Of a stretch of DNA of 64,000 bases, positions 22,452 through 30,101 are shown one piece after another. The DNA is taken from assembly GCF_009865135.1 (NCBI RefSeq), contig NZ_WWGH01000001.1:4464001-4528000 (forward strand). Reading direction: 5' to 3'. The first letter of the stretch is position 1; every line of letters starts with the position of its first letter. The position numbers and the translations under genes were made by a program. The stretch is from Streptomyces sp. SID8374 (GTDB lineage Bacteria > Actinomycetota > Actinomycetes > Streptomycetales > Streptomycetaceae). The notes under the pieces are model-generated. The model worked only from the letters and a program-made list of their open reading frames with translations. It had not been told where the DNA came from and did no database searches.

Positions 22452-25373
22452 ATGGCCGAACAGCATCGCCCGACCGCCGAAGCCCCCGCCGGGTTCGCCG
22501 CCGCGCTCCGCTCCGCCGTACGCGGCGCGAGCGATTTCGGACCGACCGCCCGGGCCCTGACGACGATGGACGCCTCCAACTACCGCCGCGTCCCGCTCGG
22601 CGTCCTCGCCCCGCGCGACGCCGACGACATCGCGGCCGCGCTGACGATCTGCCAGGAGTACGGGGTGCCGGTGGTGGCACGGGGCGGGGGCACGTCCATC
22701 GCGGGCCAGGCCACCGGTACGGGCCTCGTCCTGGACCTCACCCGCCACCTGCGCGCGATCCTCGACCTGGACCCGGCCGCCCGCACCGCCACCGTCCAGC
22801 CCGGCGTCATCCTGGACGACCTGCGGGCGGCCGCCGCCCCGCACGGCCTGACCTTCGGCCCGGACCCGTCCACGCACAGCCGCTGCACCCTCGGCGGCAT
22901 GATCGGCAACAACTCCTGCGGCGCGCACTCGGTGGCCTGGGGCACGACGGCGGACAACGTGCGGGGGCTGTCGGTGGTGCGGTACGGGGGCGAGGCGCTG
23001 CGGCTGGAGCAGGGGGCGCCTCGGCGAGGAGGGGGGCGCGGCCCCGAAGGCGTACGGGAACAGACGGCCCTCGGCTCCGGCGGCGTACGCGCAAAGGCAA
23101 CCCTCGGCCCCGAAGGCGTACGGGAACTGGTCGACGCGCACCTGGCCCTCCTCCGCACCGGCTACCCCGACCTCCCGCGCCGCATCTCCGGCTACGCGCT
23201 GGACGCGCTGCTCCCCGAACACCCCGGCGGCCCCGACCCCGTACGGGCGTTCTGCGGCAGCGAAGGCACCCTCGCCGTGGTCACCGAGGCGACCGTCCGC
23301 CTGGTCGAGGCCCCGCGCGCCCGGGCCCTGGCCGTCCTCGGGTACGCCGACGAATCGGCGGCGGCCGAGGCGGCTCCCGGCCTCCTTCCGTACGGCCCGC
23401 TCACCGTCGAGGGCATGGCCGCCGACCTCGTACGCGAACTGGCCGGGCTGCCGCGCGGGGCCGCCTGGCTCTTCGTCGAGACGGGCGGCGCCACCCCGGC
23501 CGAGGCGAAGGCGCACGCCGAGCGCATCCTGCGGGCGGCCGACGCGGTGGACGGAGCGATCGTCACCGACCCGGCCGGGCAGCGGGCCCTGTGGCGCATC
23601 CGCGAGGACGCCTCCGGCACCGCGACGAGGGTGCCCGACGGCAGCGAGGCGTGGCCCGGCTGGGAGGACTGCGCGGTCCCGCCCGCCCAACTAGGCTCAT
23701 ACCTGCGCGACTTCCGAGCCCTGCTCGCCCAACACAACCTGCGTGGAACGCCGTACGGCCACTTCGGCGACGGCTGCATCCACGTACGCATCGACTTCGA
23801 CCTGCTGACATCGGCAGGTGTGGCAAGGTTCCGCCGCTTCTCCGAGGAGCTGGCCGATCTCGTCGTCGCGCACGGCGGCTCCCTCAGCGGCGAGCACGGC
23901 GACGGGCAGGCGCGCGCGGAGCTGCTGCCCCGGATGTACGGGGAAGAACTCGTCGCCCTCTTCGGCGCGTTCAAGGACCTGTGGGACCCGGACGGCGGCC
24001 TGAACCCGGGCATGCTCGCCCGCCCGGCCCCCCTCGACACCAACCTCCGCTTCGCCGTCCTGCCCAGGCGCCCGGTGGACGTGGAGTTCGGCTACCCGCA
24101 GGACGGCGGCGACTTCGCGGGCGCGGTACGGCGGTGCGTCGGCGTCGCCAAGTGCCGTACGGAGACGGCCCCGGGCGCGGGCGTGATGTGCCCCTCCTTC
24201 CGGGCGACCGGCGAGGAGGCGCACTCGACGCGGGGGAGGGCCAGGCTGCTGCACGAGATGCTGGCGGGCGAGGTGATCACGGACGGCTGGCGGAGCACGG
24301 AGGTACGGGACGCACTCGACCTCTGCCTCTCCTGCAAGGGGTGCCGCAGCGACTGCCCGGTGGGTGTCGACATGGCCACGTACAAGGCGGAGTTCCTGCA
24401 CCACCACTACCGGGGCCGGCTCCGCCCCGCCGCCCACTACGCGATGGGCCGCCTCCCGCAGTGGCTGCGCCTGGCCGCGCCCTTCGCCCGCCCCCTCAAC
24501 GCCCTGGCCCGCGTACGCCCGTTGGCCGCCCTGGCCAAACGGCTGGCGGGGATCGCACCCGAGCGGACGATCCCGGTGCTGGCGACGGAGACGTACAGCC
24601 GGTGGCTGAGGGGACGTCAGGGCAGGGGGCCGCACATCCTCTCTTCCGACCGGGCGGTGCAGCTCTGGGCGGACACCTTCACCGAGCACCTGTCGCCGCA
24701 GGTGGGCCGGGCGGCGGTCCGGGTGCTGGAGGAGGCGACGGGACGCACGGTGCTGCCGCCGCCGAGCGGGGTCTGCTGCGGCCTCACGTACGTGTCGACC
24801 GGGCAGTTGGACCGGGCCCGCGCGGTGATGCGCCGCACCCTGGACCGGATCGGCCTCCTCCCCGGCCACCCGCTCGTCGTCCTCGAACCGAGCTGCGCCG
24901 CCACCCTCCGTACCGACCTGCCCGAACTCCTCCCCGACGACCCGCGCGCCGCCGAACTGGCGGGGAGCGTACGGACCTTGGCCCAGTACCTGGAGGAGTA
25001 CGCCCCCGACTGGACCCCGCCCCGGCTGGACCGCCCGGTCGTCGGCCAGACCCACTGCCACCAGCACGCGGTCCTCGGGGACGCGGCGGAGCGGCGGCTG
25101 CGGGAGCGGATGGGGCTGACCGGGGAGCTGAGCGGCGGGTGCTGCGGGCTGGCCGGGAACTTCGGCTTCGAGAAGGGGCACTGGGAGGTCTCCGTTGCGT
25201 GTGCGGAGGAGCAACTGCTGCCTGCGGTACGGGGGTCGGAGCCCGGAACGGAGCTGCTGGCGGACGGGTTCTCCTGCCGTACGCAACTGGACCGGCTGGC
25301 CGGGCGGCGGGCCCGTCACCTGGCGGAGGTGATCGCGGAGGGGCTGGACGGGGAGGAGGGCGGCGGCCGCTGA
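22452..25373 (+). CDS. FAD-linked oxidase / (Fe-S) oxidoreductase fusion (GlcD-GlcF type)
   Basis: A 973-residue fusion. The first half is a FAD_binding_4/FAD-oxidase_C dehydrogenase: VPVVARGGGTSIAGQATG is the FAD pyrophosphate loop and EHGDGQAR a substrate-site motif. The second half carries a ferredoxin-like Cys set (CLSCKGCRSDCPVG, with an upstream CRTETAPGAGVMC) and two CCG domains (CCGLTYVSTG and CCGLAGNFGF). Such fusions oxidise 2-hydroxy acids such as D-lactate, glycolate or 2-hydroxyglutarate and pass electrons to quinones; the exact acid is uncertain. ATG at 22452 is chosen. An odd Gly/Glu/Ala repeat is inserted at residues ~196-226. Confidence 0.87.
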   Translation: MAEQHRPTAEAPAGFAAALRSAVRGASDFGPTARALTTMDASNYRRVPLGVLAPRDADDIAAALTICQEYGVPVVARGGGTSIAGQATGTGLVLDLTRHLRAILDLDPAARTATVQPGVILDDLRAAAAPHGLTFGPDPSTHSRCTLGGMIGNNSCGAHSVAWGTTADNVRGLSVVRYGGEALRLEQGAPRRGGGRGPEGVREQTALGSGGVRAKATLGPEGVRELVDAHLALLRTGYPDLPRRISGYALDALLPEHPGGPDPVRAFCGSEGTLAVVTEATVRLVEAPRARALAVLGYADESAAAEAAPGLLPYGPLTVEGMAADLVRELAGLPRGAAWLFVETGGATPAEAKAHAERILRAADAVDGAIVTDPAGQRALWRIREDASGTATRVPDGSEAWPGWEDCAVPPAQLGSYLRDFRALLAQHNLRGTPYGHFGDGCIHVRIDFDLLTSAGVARFRRFSEELADLVVAHGGSLSGEHGDGQARAELLPRMYGEELVALFGAFKDLWDPDGGLNPGMLARPAPLDTNLRFAVLPRRPVDVEFGYPQDGGDFAGAVRRCVGVAKCRTETAPGAGVMCPSFRATGEEAHSTRGRARLLHEMLAGEVITDGWRSTEVRDALDLCLSCKGCRSDCPVGVDMATYKAEFLHHHYRGRLRPAAHYAMGRLPQWLRLAAPFARPLNALARVRPLAALAKRLAGIAPERTIPVLATETYSRWLRGRQGRGPHILSSDRAVQLWADTFTEHLSPQVGRAAVRVLEEATGRTVLPPPSGVCCGLTYVSTGQLDRARAVMRRTLDRIGLLPGHPLVVLEPSCAATLRTDLPELLPDDPRAAELAGSVRTLAQYLEEYAPDWTPPRLDRPVVGQTHCHQHAVLGDAAERRLRERMGLTGELSGGCCGLAGNFGFEKGHWEVSVACAEEQLLPAVRGSEPGTELLADGFSCRTQLDRLAGRRARHLAEVIAEGLDGEEGGGR
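23037..23130 (+). repeat. In-frame repeat inside the FAD/Fe-S oxidoreductase gene
   Basis: Three copies of a ~30-bp unit, CTCGG(C/T)(C/T)CCGAAGGCGTACG-like, start near 23040, 23071 and 23101. They code for PEGVREQ, SGGVRAK and PEGVREL within TALGSGG/ATLGPEG. The insertion lies in a surface loop of the FAD domain before LVDAHLALL and keeps the frame. Homologues of this family usually have no such loop repeat. Confidence 0.75.
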
Positions 25374-25417
25374 AATGCGGTTCAGGTGGCTCCCCGGGCG
25401 CTTGTACGGTGGCGCGC

Positions 25418-25951
25418 GTGAAGACTCAGGTGATCGTTCTCAACGGCGGCTCCAGCTCCGGCAAGTCCGGGATCGTCCGGTGTCTGCAAGCCGTCCTGCC
25501 GGACCCGTGGCTCGCGCTGGGGACCGACACGATGGTCGACGCGATGCCCGCCGCCCTCCAGGCCTCGGAGACGGGCATCGCGTTCGGCCCGGACGGCGGG
25601 GTGAGCATCGGGCCCCGGTTCCGGGAGCTGGAGGACGCCTGGACCGAGGGGGTCGCCGCGATGGCCCGCGCGGGCGCCCGGATCATCGTCGACGAGGTGT
25701 TCCTCGGCGGGGCGGCGGGCCAGCGGCGGTGGCAGCGACGGCTGGGCGGGCTCGGGGTGTTGTGGGTCGGCGTGCGGTGCGAGGCCGAGGTCGCGGCGGG
25801 GCGGGAGACCGCCCGGGGCGACCGGACGGTGGGGATGGCCGTGGCGCAGGCGGAGGTCGTCCACCGGGGCGTGGTCTACGACGTGGAGGTCGACACCACC
25901 CGTACCGAATCGCTGGTGTGCGCGCGGACGATCGCCGAGCACGTGAGGTGA
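25418..25951 (+). CDS. Chloramphenicol phosphotransferase-like P-loop kinase
   Basis: A 177-residue P-loop protein of the CPT family. Walker A is LNGGSSSGKSGIV, then WLALGTDTMVDAMP, a Walker-B-like RIIVDEVFLG and the lid-like region GRETARGDRTVGMA. In Streptomyces venezuelae the family founder inactivates chloramphenicol by 3'-O-phosphorylation, but most members act on unknown small molecules. GTG at 25418 gives the natural N-terminus VKTQVIVLNGG. It lies 44 bp after the oxidoreductase gene on the same strand. No chloramphenicol gene cluster is present, so resistance cannot be asserted. Confidence 0.83.
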   Translation: MKTQVIVLNGGSSSGKSGIVRCLQAVLPDPWLALGTDTMVDAMPAALQASETGIAFGPDGGVSIGPRFRELEDAWTEGVAAMARAGARIIVDEVFLGGAAGQRRWQRRLGGLGVLWVGVRCEAEVAAGRETARGDRTVGMAVAQAEVVHRGVVYDVEVDTTRTESLVCARTIAEHVR

Positions 25952-26018
25952 GGGGCTCCTGAGGGCTGACCGCTGGCATCGACGGGTTTGCAGTGGTCGT
26001 CGCGGTTCGCAACGGGGA

Positions 26019-26252
26019 ATGTCGTGGAAGACGGTGGCAAGCGGCGGCGGAGGAGGTGGGCGGTCCTCGGCGCGGTCCTGGCGGGGCGGTGCTCATATCC
26101 GGCGTCGGCGCATCACCAGCTGCTCGGTCAGCAGTGAGAAGGGGAAGGGGCCGAACCTGGTCCGCGCGCTGCTGCCGAAGTACGTGGAGGCCGAGGCGGA
26201 GCGGATCGGCTGCGGCCCGATCCGGCTGAAGCTGCCGGAAGTGCTGGAGTAG
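26019..26252 (+). pseudogene. Possible frameshifted remnant of a small protein gene
   Basis: The end of this frame, PNLVRALLPKYVEAEAERIG then CGPIRLKLPEVLE and stop, looks like real protein with Streptomyces codon bias. The matching N-terminal segment lies in another frame: VEDGGKRRRRRWAVLGAVLA, a basic stretch followed by a hydrophobic helix. One base in the GGGGCGG run near 26085 would join them. The original would be a ~75-residue protein with one membrane helix. I do not recognise the family, and it may be chance. Confidence 0.35.
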
Positions 26253-26280
26253 GCACGCGTACGCCCCCGTGCCCCCGGCC

Positions 26281-27270
26281 TCACCCCCGCGCGACGATCT
26301 CCCGGGCCAGCGCGGCCAGCTTCGGCAGGGCGGGGTGGCCCGGGCCGTCGCGGCGGGCGAGGAGGACCGGGACGCCCGGGGCGTCGTCGAGGGGCACGTA
26401 GACGACCCCCGGGTGCGGGTGCACGGCGGCGGTGGAGGCGGCCGAGATCCCGCTGCCGCGCCCGGCGGCGATGGCGGTGAGCCAGTCGTCGGTGTTGGCG
26501 ACGGTGAGGGTGGCGGCGGGCCGGGCGTGCGGCGGCCACAGCTCGGGGGTCGTGGTGCCGGAGACGGTGTTCAGGACGACGGGGCCGCCCACGAGGTCGG
26601 CGAGGCGCAGCGACGTACGGGAGGCCAACGGCCCGTCCGCCGTCACCGCCGCCACCCGCGCCTCGGTGAACAGCACCTCGGTGACGAGCCCCGGCGCCTG
26701 GACCGGCCCGCGTAGCAGCGCCGCGTCGACCTCGCCCCGGGTGAGCCCGGCGGTGCGGTCGTCGATGCGGAGCAGCTCCAGCGGGGTGGCCGGGTACCGC
26801 TCCTGCCAGCCCCGCAGGAGCGGTGTGGTGTACGGGCCGAAGGCCGACCAGGCGTGCCCGAGCCGCAGGGGCCAGTGGCGCAGCCGCCCGGTGTCGAGGG
26901 CCTCGTCGAAGGCGGCCACCGCGGCGGCGGCCTTGTCCCGGAAGGCGACGCCCTCGGGGGTGAGGGCGAGGTGGTGGGTGGACCGGTCGACGAGCCGGAG
27001 CCCCAGGTGGCGTTCCAGGGCGGCGAGGGTGCGGGAGACGGCGGGCTGGGTGAGGCCGAGGTGTGCGGCGGCCCGGGTGACGTTGCCCTCCTCGGCGATG
27101 GCGAGGAAGGCCCGCAGATGGCGGAGCTCCACGGCCCGGGAGGCAGCCGCCGGGCGTTCGGGGTGCGGCGCGGCTGTGGGGGCTGCCGGGCTTGCGGGGT
27201 GCGGTGGGGCTGTAGGGGCTGCCGGGCGCCCCGGGACCGCCGCGTTTCCCGCCTCTTCCGGGTGGCTCAT
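26281..27270 (-). CDS. LysR-family transcriptional regulator
   Basis: A 329-residue regulator. The HTH begins near residue 48 (VELRHLRAFLAIAEEGNVTR, then AAAHLGLTQPAVSRTLAALE), and the substrate-binding domain covers about 140-325. The first ~45 residues are a Pro/Ala/His repeat (RPAAPTAPPHP, SPAAPTAAPHP) from a slipped DNA repeat, unusual for LysR proteins. It is divergent from an EamA exporter gene with a 118-bp spacer, the classic arrangement for a LysR activator of its neighbour. The inducer is unknown. ATG at 27270. Confidence 0.88.
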   Translation of the reverse strand: MSHPEEAGNAAVPGRPAAPTAPPHPASPAAPTAAPHPERPAAASRAVELRHLRAFLAIAEEGNVTRAAAHLGLTQPAVSRTLAALERHLGLRLVDRSTHHLALTPEGVAFRDKAAAAVAAFDEALDTGRLRHWPLRLGHAWSAFGPYTTPLLRGWQERYPATPLELLRIDDRTAGLTRGEVDAALLRGPVQAPGLVTEVLFTEARVAAVTADGPLASRTSLRLADLVGGPVVLNTVSGTTTPELWPPHARPAATLTVANTDDWLTAIAAGRGSGISAASTAAVHPHPGVVYVPLDDAPGVPVLLARRDGPGHPALPKLAALAREIVARG

Positions 27271-27388
27271 GCGTCCGGAGCATAACGGGAGCCCAGAACT
27301 CATTTCACGGGACGCGCGCGGGTCCCTAACGTGGAGCCCGTACGTCGTCTCGCACCCCCGCACCTCTCCTGTTCCCGGAAGGCCGCTC

Positions 27389-28351
27389 GTGAACGTCCAG
27401 CGCAGTGCCGCAGAGCCGGCCGCCGCAGCCGTCGCCGTACCCGAGGCGGTGCCCGCTCTGGAGGGCGCCGGGCAGAAGGGGGCCGACGGCGGACCGGGCC
27501 GACGGACCGCGCTGGTGCCGATCGTGCTGGTGGTCGCGGGCGGCCTCTCCGTCCAGTTCGGCTCGGCCGTCGCCGCGCTGCTGATGCCGAAGGCGGGGGC
27601 GCTGGGCGTCGTCACGCTCCGGCTGGCGGCGGCCGCGCTGATCCTGCTGGTGGTGTGCCGGCCGAAGCTGCGCGGCCACTCGCGCGCGGACTGGGGCACG
27701 GTGGTCGCCTTCGGCGTCGCGATGGGCGGCATGAACACGCTGTTCTACCAGGCGCTGGACCGCATCCCGCTCGGCATCGCCGTCACCCTGGAGGTGCTCG
27801 GCCCGCTCGCGCTCTCCGTCTTCGCCTCGCGCCGCCTGATCAACGTCCTGTGGGCCGGGCTCGCCCTGGTCGGCGTGGTCCTGCTGGGCGGCGGGGGCTT
27901 CGACCGCCTGGACCCGGTGGGCGCGGCGTACGCGCTGGGGGCCGGGGCGATGTGGGCGGCGTACATCGTGTTCAGCGCCCGCACCGGCCGCCGCTTCCCG
28001 CAGGCGGACGGGCTGGCCCTGGCGATGGTGGTCGCCGCGGTCCTCTCGCTGCCCCTGGGCATCCTGGAGTCCGGGGCGAAGCTCACGGTCCCCTCCACCC
28101 TGGCGCTCGGGGCGGCGGTGGCGGTCCTCAGCTCGGTGCTCCCGTACACCCTGGAACTCATGGCCCTGCGCCGCCTGCCCGCCTCCACGTTCGCGGTCAT
28201 GATGAGCCTGGAACCGGCGATCGCGGCCACGGCGGGCTTCCTGATCCTGAACCAGGCCCTCTCCACGACGGACGCCCTCGCCATCGCCCTGGTCATCGGG
28301 GCGAGCATGGGCGCGGTACGCAGCCAGACGGGGGCGCGGCGCAAGGGGTGA
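27389..28351 (+). CDS. EamA-family transporter (RhtA-like)
   Basis: A 320-residue inner-membrane protein with ten predicted spans in two EamA repeats after a ~40-residue Ala/Glu-rich cytoplasmic start. Motifs such as ALDRIPLGIAVTLEVLGPL and ALRRLPASTFAVMMSLEPA are those of RhtA/YdcZ-like homoserine/threonine exporters. GTG at 27389 has GGAAGG seven bases upstream. The gene is divergent from a LysR regulator that probably controls it. The substrate is probably an amino acid or related metabolite, inferred from the family only. Confidence 0.87.
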   Translation: MNVQRSAAEPAAAAVAVPEAVPALEGAGQKGADGGPGRRTALVPIVLVVAGGLSVQFGSAVAALLMPKAGALGVVTLRLAAAALILLVVCRPKLRGHSRADWGTVVAFGVAMGGMNTLFYQALDRIPLGIAVTLEVLGPLALSVFASRRLINVLWAGLALVGVVLLGGGGFDRLDPVGAAYALGAGAMWAAYIVFSARTGRRFPQADGLALAMVVAAVLSLPLGILESGAKLTVPSTLALGAAVAVLSSVLPYTLELMALRRLPASTFAVMMSLEPAIAATAGFLILNQALSTTDALAIALVIGASMGAVRSQTGARRKG

Positions 28352-28366
28352 GGGGTTCGGCCGCGG

Positions 28367-28392
28367 GCACCGGTCACCAGGTGCACGGCGCC
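28367..28392. repeat. 26-bp direct repeat, left copy (flanks VapBC cassette)
   Basis: Identical over 26 bp to 29157-29182, which forms the last codons and stop of the NUDIX gene. The copies sit 790 bp apart on either side of a toxin-antitoxin pair. This left copy lies 15 bp after the EamA stop codon and is outside any gene. Confidence 0.88.
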
Positions 28393-28431
28393 TGGCCTTC
28401 CACGGCAGGGCAGAGCAGGGCGGGCGGGGCC

Positions 28432-28866
28432 TCAGCTGTCGGCAGGCAGGATCCGGAAGGCGTCCAGCCCGGGGGTGAGGGGGGCCACGGCCCGAAAGTC
28501 GCGCTGGTCCAGGGTGAAGATGCGGTTTGTCCGATAGCGGTCGGCGAGGACGACCCCGACCGCGTCGGCGAGGTCCAGCCGCAGGCCTTCGTACTTCTGC
28601 CGCACTTCCTGGGCTGTTCGCAGGTCGGCGAGCTTGAGCTCGGCGAGGCGGTACTGCCCGTCGTCCATGCGGGAGTTCAGCGCCTCCATCACCTGCATCG
28701 CCGCCGAGAACCCCAGGTCGCGATGGACCAGGTGATCCAGCTCGGTGACCACCAACGGCGAGATGGCCAGCCTCTCGTTCTCCAGGATCCGGGCTGCCTC
28801 GGAGTGCTCCGCCTGCGCGGCGTCGAAAGCGGCGTAGAGGGCGGAGGTGTCGGCGACGATGATCAA
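28432..28866 (-). CDS. PIN-domain toxin (VapC-like)
   Basis: A 144-residue PIN ribonuclease. The first acidic residue is in IIVADTSALYAAFD, the conserved Glu/Asp in SPLVVTELDHLV, and the last acidic pair in LADAVGVVLADRY and IFTLDQRDF. It therefore has the four-acid Mg site. VapC toxins cleave tRNA or rRNA and are held inactive by the cognate antitoxin. The best start is a TTG at 28866 whose last bases overlap the antitoxin stop (TTGA), so translation is coupled. A long upstream frame is the antitoxin in another frame. Confidence 0.87.
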   Translation of the reverse strand: MIIVADTSALYAAFDAAQAEHSEAARILENERLAISPLVVTELDHLVHRDLGFSAAMQVMEALNSRMDDGQYRLAELKLADLRTAQEVRQKYEGLRLDLADAVGVVLADRYRTNRIFTLDQRDFRAVAPLTPGLDAFRILPADS

Positions 28867-29105
28867 CGGCGTGCGGCCCGTTCCTTGATGTGTTCGTAGA
28901 CCGACTCGTCCATCTCGTCGGGTGTGAGGGGGCGTCCGCTGTCGAAGACCGGCAGCTCCCGGCTGCGCTTCGGCCGCTCCGCGTGGTCCAGCAGCAGGGC
29001 GATGCTGCGCCGGATGAGCTCCGCCTTGCTGACGCCGGTCGCGGCCGATTCGGCGTCCAGCCGCACTTCCAGTTCTTCCGGAAGGTACACGGTCGTCTTT
29101 ATCAT
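28863..29105 (-). CDS. Ribbon-helix-helix antitoxin (VapB-like)
   Basis: An 80-residue antitoxin. The N-terminal ribbon-helix-helix is MIKTTVYLPEELEVRLDAES, then TGVSKAELIRRSIALLLDHA. The C-terminal ~35 residues, with LTPDEMDESVYEHIKERAA, would wrap the toxin. It should repress its own promoter; a 28-bp perfect palindrome lies just upstream. The ATG at 29105 is six bases after a TAATCT -10 box, suggesting a leaderless or nearly leaderless mRNA. Confidence 0.88.
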   Translation of the reverse strand: MIKTTVYLPEELEVRLDAESAATGVSKAELIRRSIALLLDHAERPKRSRELPVFDSGRPLTPDEMDESVYEHIKERAARR

Positions 29106-29111
29106 GCCGCC

Positions 29112-29145
29112 AGATTACCACCCTGCCCTACGTAGGGCAGGGTGG
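29112..29145 (-). promoter_or_regulatory. Autoregulatory operator/promoter of the VapBC pair
   Basis: A perfect 28-bp palindrome at 29118-29145 (half-site CCACCCTGCCCTAC mirrored by GTAGGGCAGGGTGG) abuts a minus-strand -10 box TAATCT (29117-29112). It would cover the -35 region, as expected for a ribbon-helix-helix repressor. Confidence 0.87.
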
Positions 29146-29156
29146 GAGATCCGAGC

Positions 29157-29182
29157 GCACCGGTCACCAGGTGCACGGCGCC
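29157..29182. repeat. 26-bp direct repeat, right copy (3' end of NUDIX gene)
   Basis: Identical to 28367-28392. Here it holds the NUDIX stop codon (TGA at 29166-29164) and its last codons (APCTW). The pair suggests that the toxin-antitoxin cassette was inserted at, and duplicated, the NUDIX 3' end. Confidence 0.88.
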
Positions 29183-29877
29183 CGGAGGTCGGTGATGGAG
29201 TCGGCGAGTTCGGCCGGGTGGGCGGGCCACCCCGTTTGGTGCCAGTGGGCGATCCGCCAGGACAGCCGGCGCGGCCACAGGGCGGTGGTGGGCAGCTCCG
29301 GTACGGGGATCCAGGCGAGGGTTCCGCCGTAGGTGTCCAGGGTCTCGGGGGCGCCGGGGCTCCCCTCGGCTGTCATGAGGAAGTAGTGCTCGTGCCGGCC
29401 CCCCTTCCAGATCCGCGCCACCTCGCGCCGGACGCTCCCGCGCAGCCCGGTCTCCTCGCGCAGCTCCCGTACGGCGGCCTCCTCGGGGGTCTCGCCCGTC
29501 TCGACCCCGCCGCCGGGGATCTCGAAGTACGGGCCGTCCTCGTCCGGCTCCTGGAAGCGGATGAGCAGCATGTGCCCGTCCCGGATCACGATCGCCCCGG
29601 CCCGCACCCGTACGGGAGGAACGGCGGCCGGATCGTCCACCTCGACCGACCCCCCCGGGCCGCCCCCTGCCGCCCAGGCCCGCAGGACGACCTCCGCCGT
29701 GCCGGCCGGCCAGATGCGCGCGTGCAGGGCCTCGGCCAGGGAGAGCGCGTGCGGCGGGCCCGGGGGTGTCGCCGTGCCGGGAAAGGTGTAGCGGACGTAT
29801 CCGGCCTCGCGGCGCTCCTCCAGGATGAGCCGGTCGCCGTCGAAGTGCGGGTTCACCAGGTGCGGTTCGGCGGTCAT
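29164..29877 (-). CDS. NUDIX hydrolase
   Basis: A 237-residue protein. The NUDIX box is complete: IPGGGVETGETPEEAAVREL then REETGL (the Gx5Ex7REUxEExGU pattern), around residues 120-142. An N-terminal ~90-residue domain and a C-terminal segment with HWHQTGWPAHP flank it. NUDIX enzymes hydrolyse nucleoside diphosphates linked to another group; the substrate is not predictable here. The 3' end coincides with a 26-bp direct repeat shared with sequence beyond the VapBC pair. Confidence 0.88.
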   Translation of the reverse strand: MTAEPHLVNPHFDGDRLILEERREAGYVRYTFPGTATPPGPPHALSLAEALHARIWPAGTAEVVLRAWAAGGGPGGSVEVDDPAAVPPVRVRAGAIVIRDGHMLLIRFQEPDEDGPYFEIPGGGVETGETPEEAAVRELREETGLRGSVRREVARIWKGGRHEHYFLMTAEGSPGAPETLDTYGGTLAWIPVPELPTTALWPRRLSWRIAHWHQTGWPAHPAELADSITDLRAPCTW

Positions 29878-30016
29878 CGGCGGAGATTAGCAGCGGTACG
29901 AGGTGCCAGGCGGGGCCTGGGAACGGGAACCGGACACCGGCCGGTGCCGCCGACCGGTCTCGGCGTCGGTGGCGGCCAGGGAGTGTCCGGCCCTGAGTCG
30001 CCGGACACTGACGGGA

Positions 30017-30051
30017 CAGAAAATCATGCAAGCGTGCTTGATTGTTTTCTG
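30017..30051. promoter_or_regulatory. Inverted repeat at the head of the acid-degradation operon
   Basis: An imperfect ~35-bp inverted repeat with core CAAGC-GT-GCTTG (30029-30040) and outer arms CAGAAAA and TTTTCTG. Just upstream is a hairpin, GTGTCCGG/CCGGACAC (29983-30008). A TTGATT (30038-30043) followed after 17 bp by CATGCT may be the promoter. The site has the form of a TetR operator; the only TetR gene nearby is the last gene of the operon, at 39834. Confidence 0.7.
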
Positions 30052-30101
30052 CTCCGCTGCCATGCTCCTGGGCACCACACCCGGTCCCGAGGGGAGCGCA
30101 C

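Noticed and set aside
25418..25951. A proven chloramphenicol resistance gene
   Set aside because: The fold matches the CPT family, but most members have other or unknown substrates and no chloramphenicol cluster is nearby.
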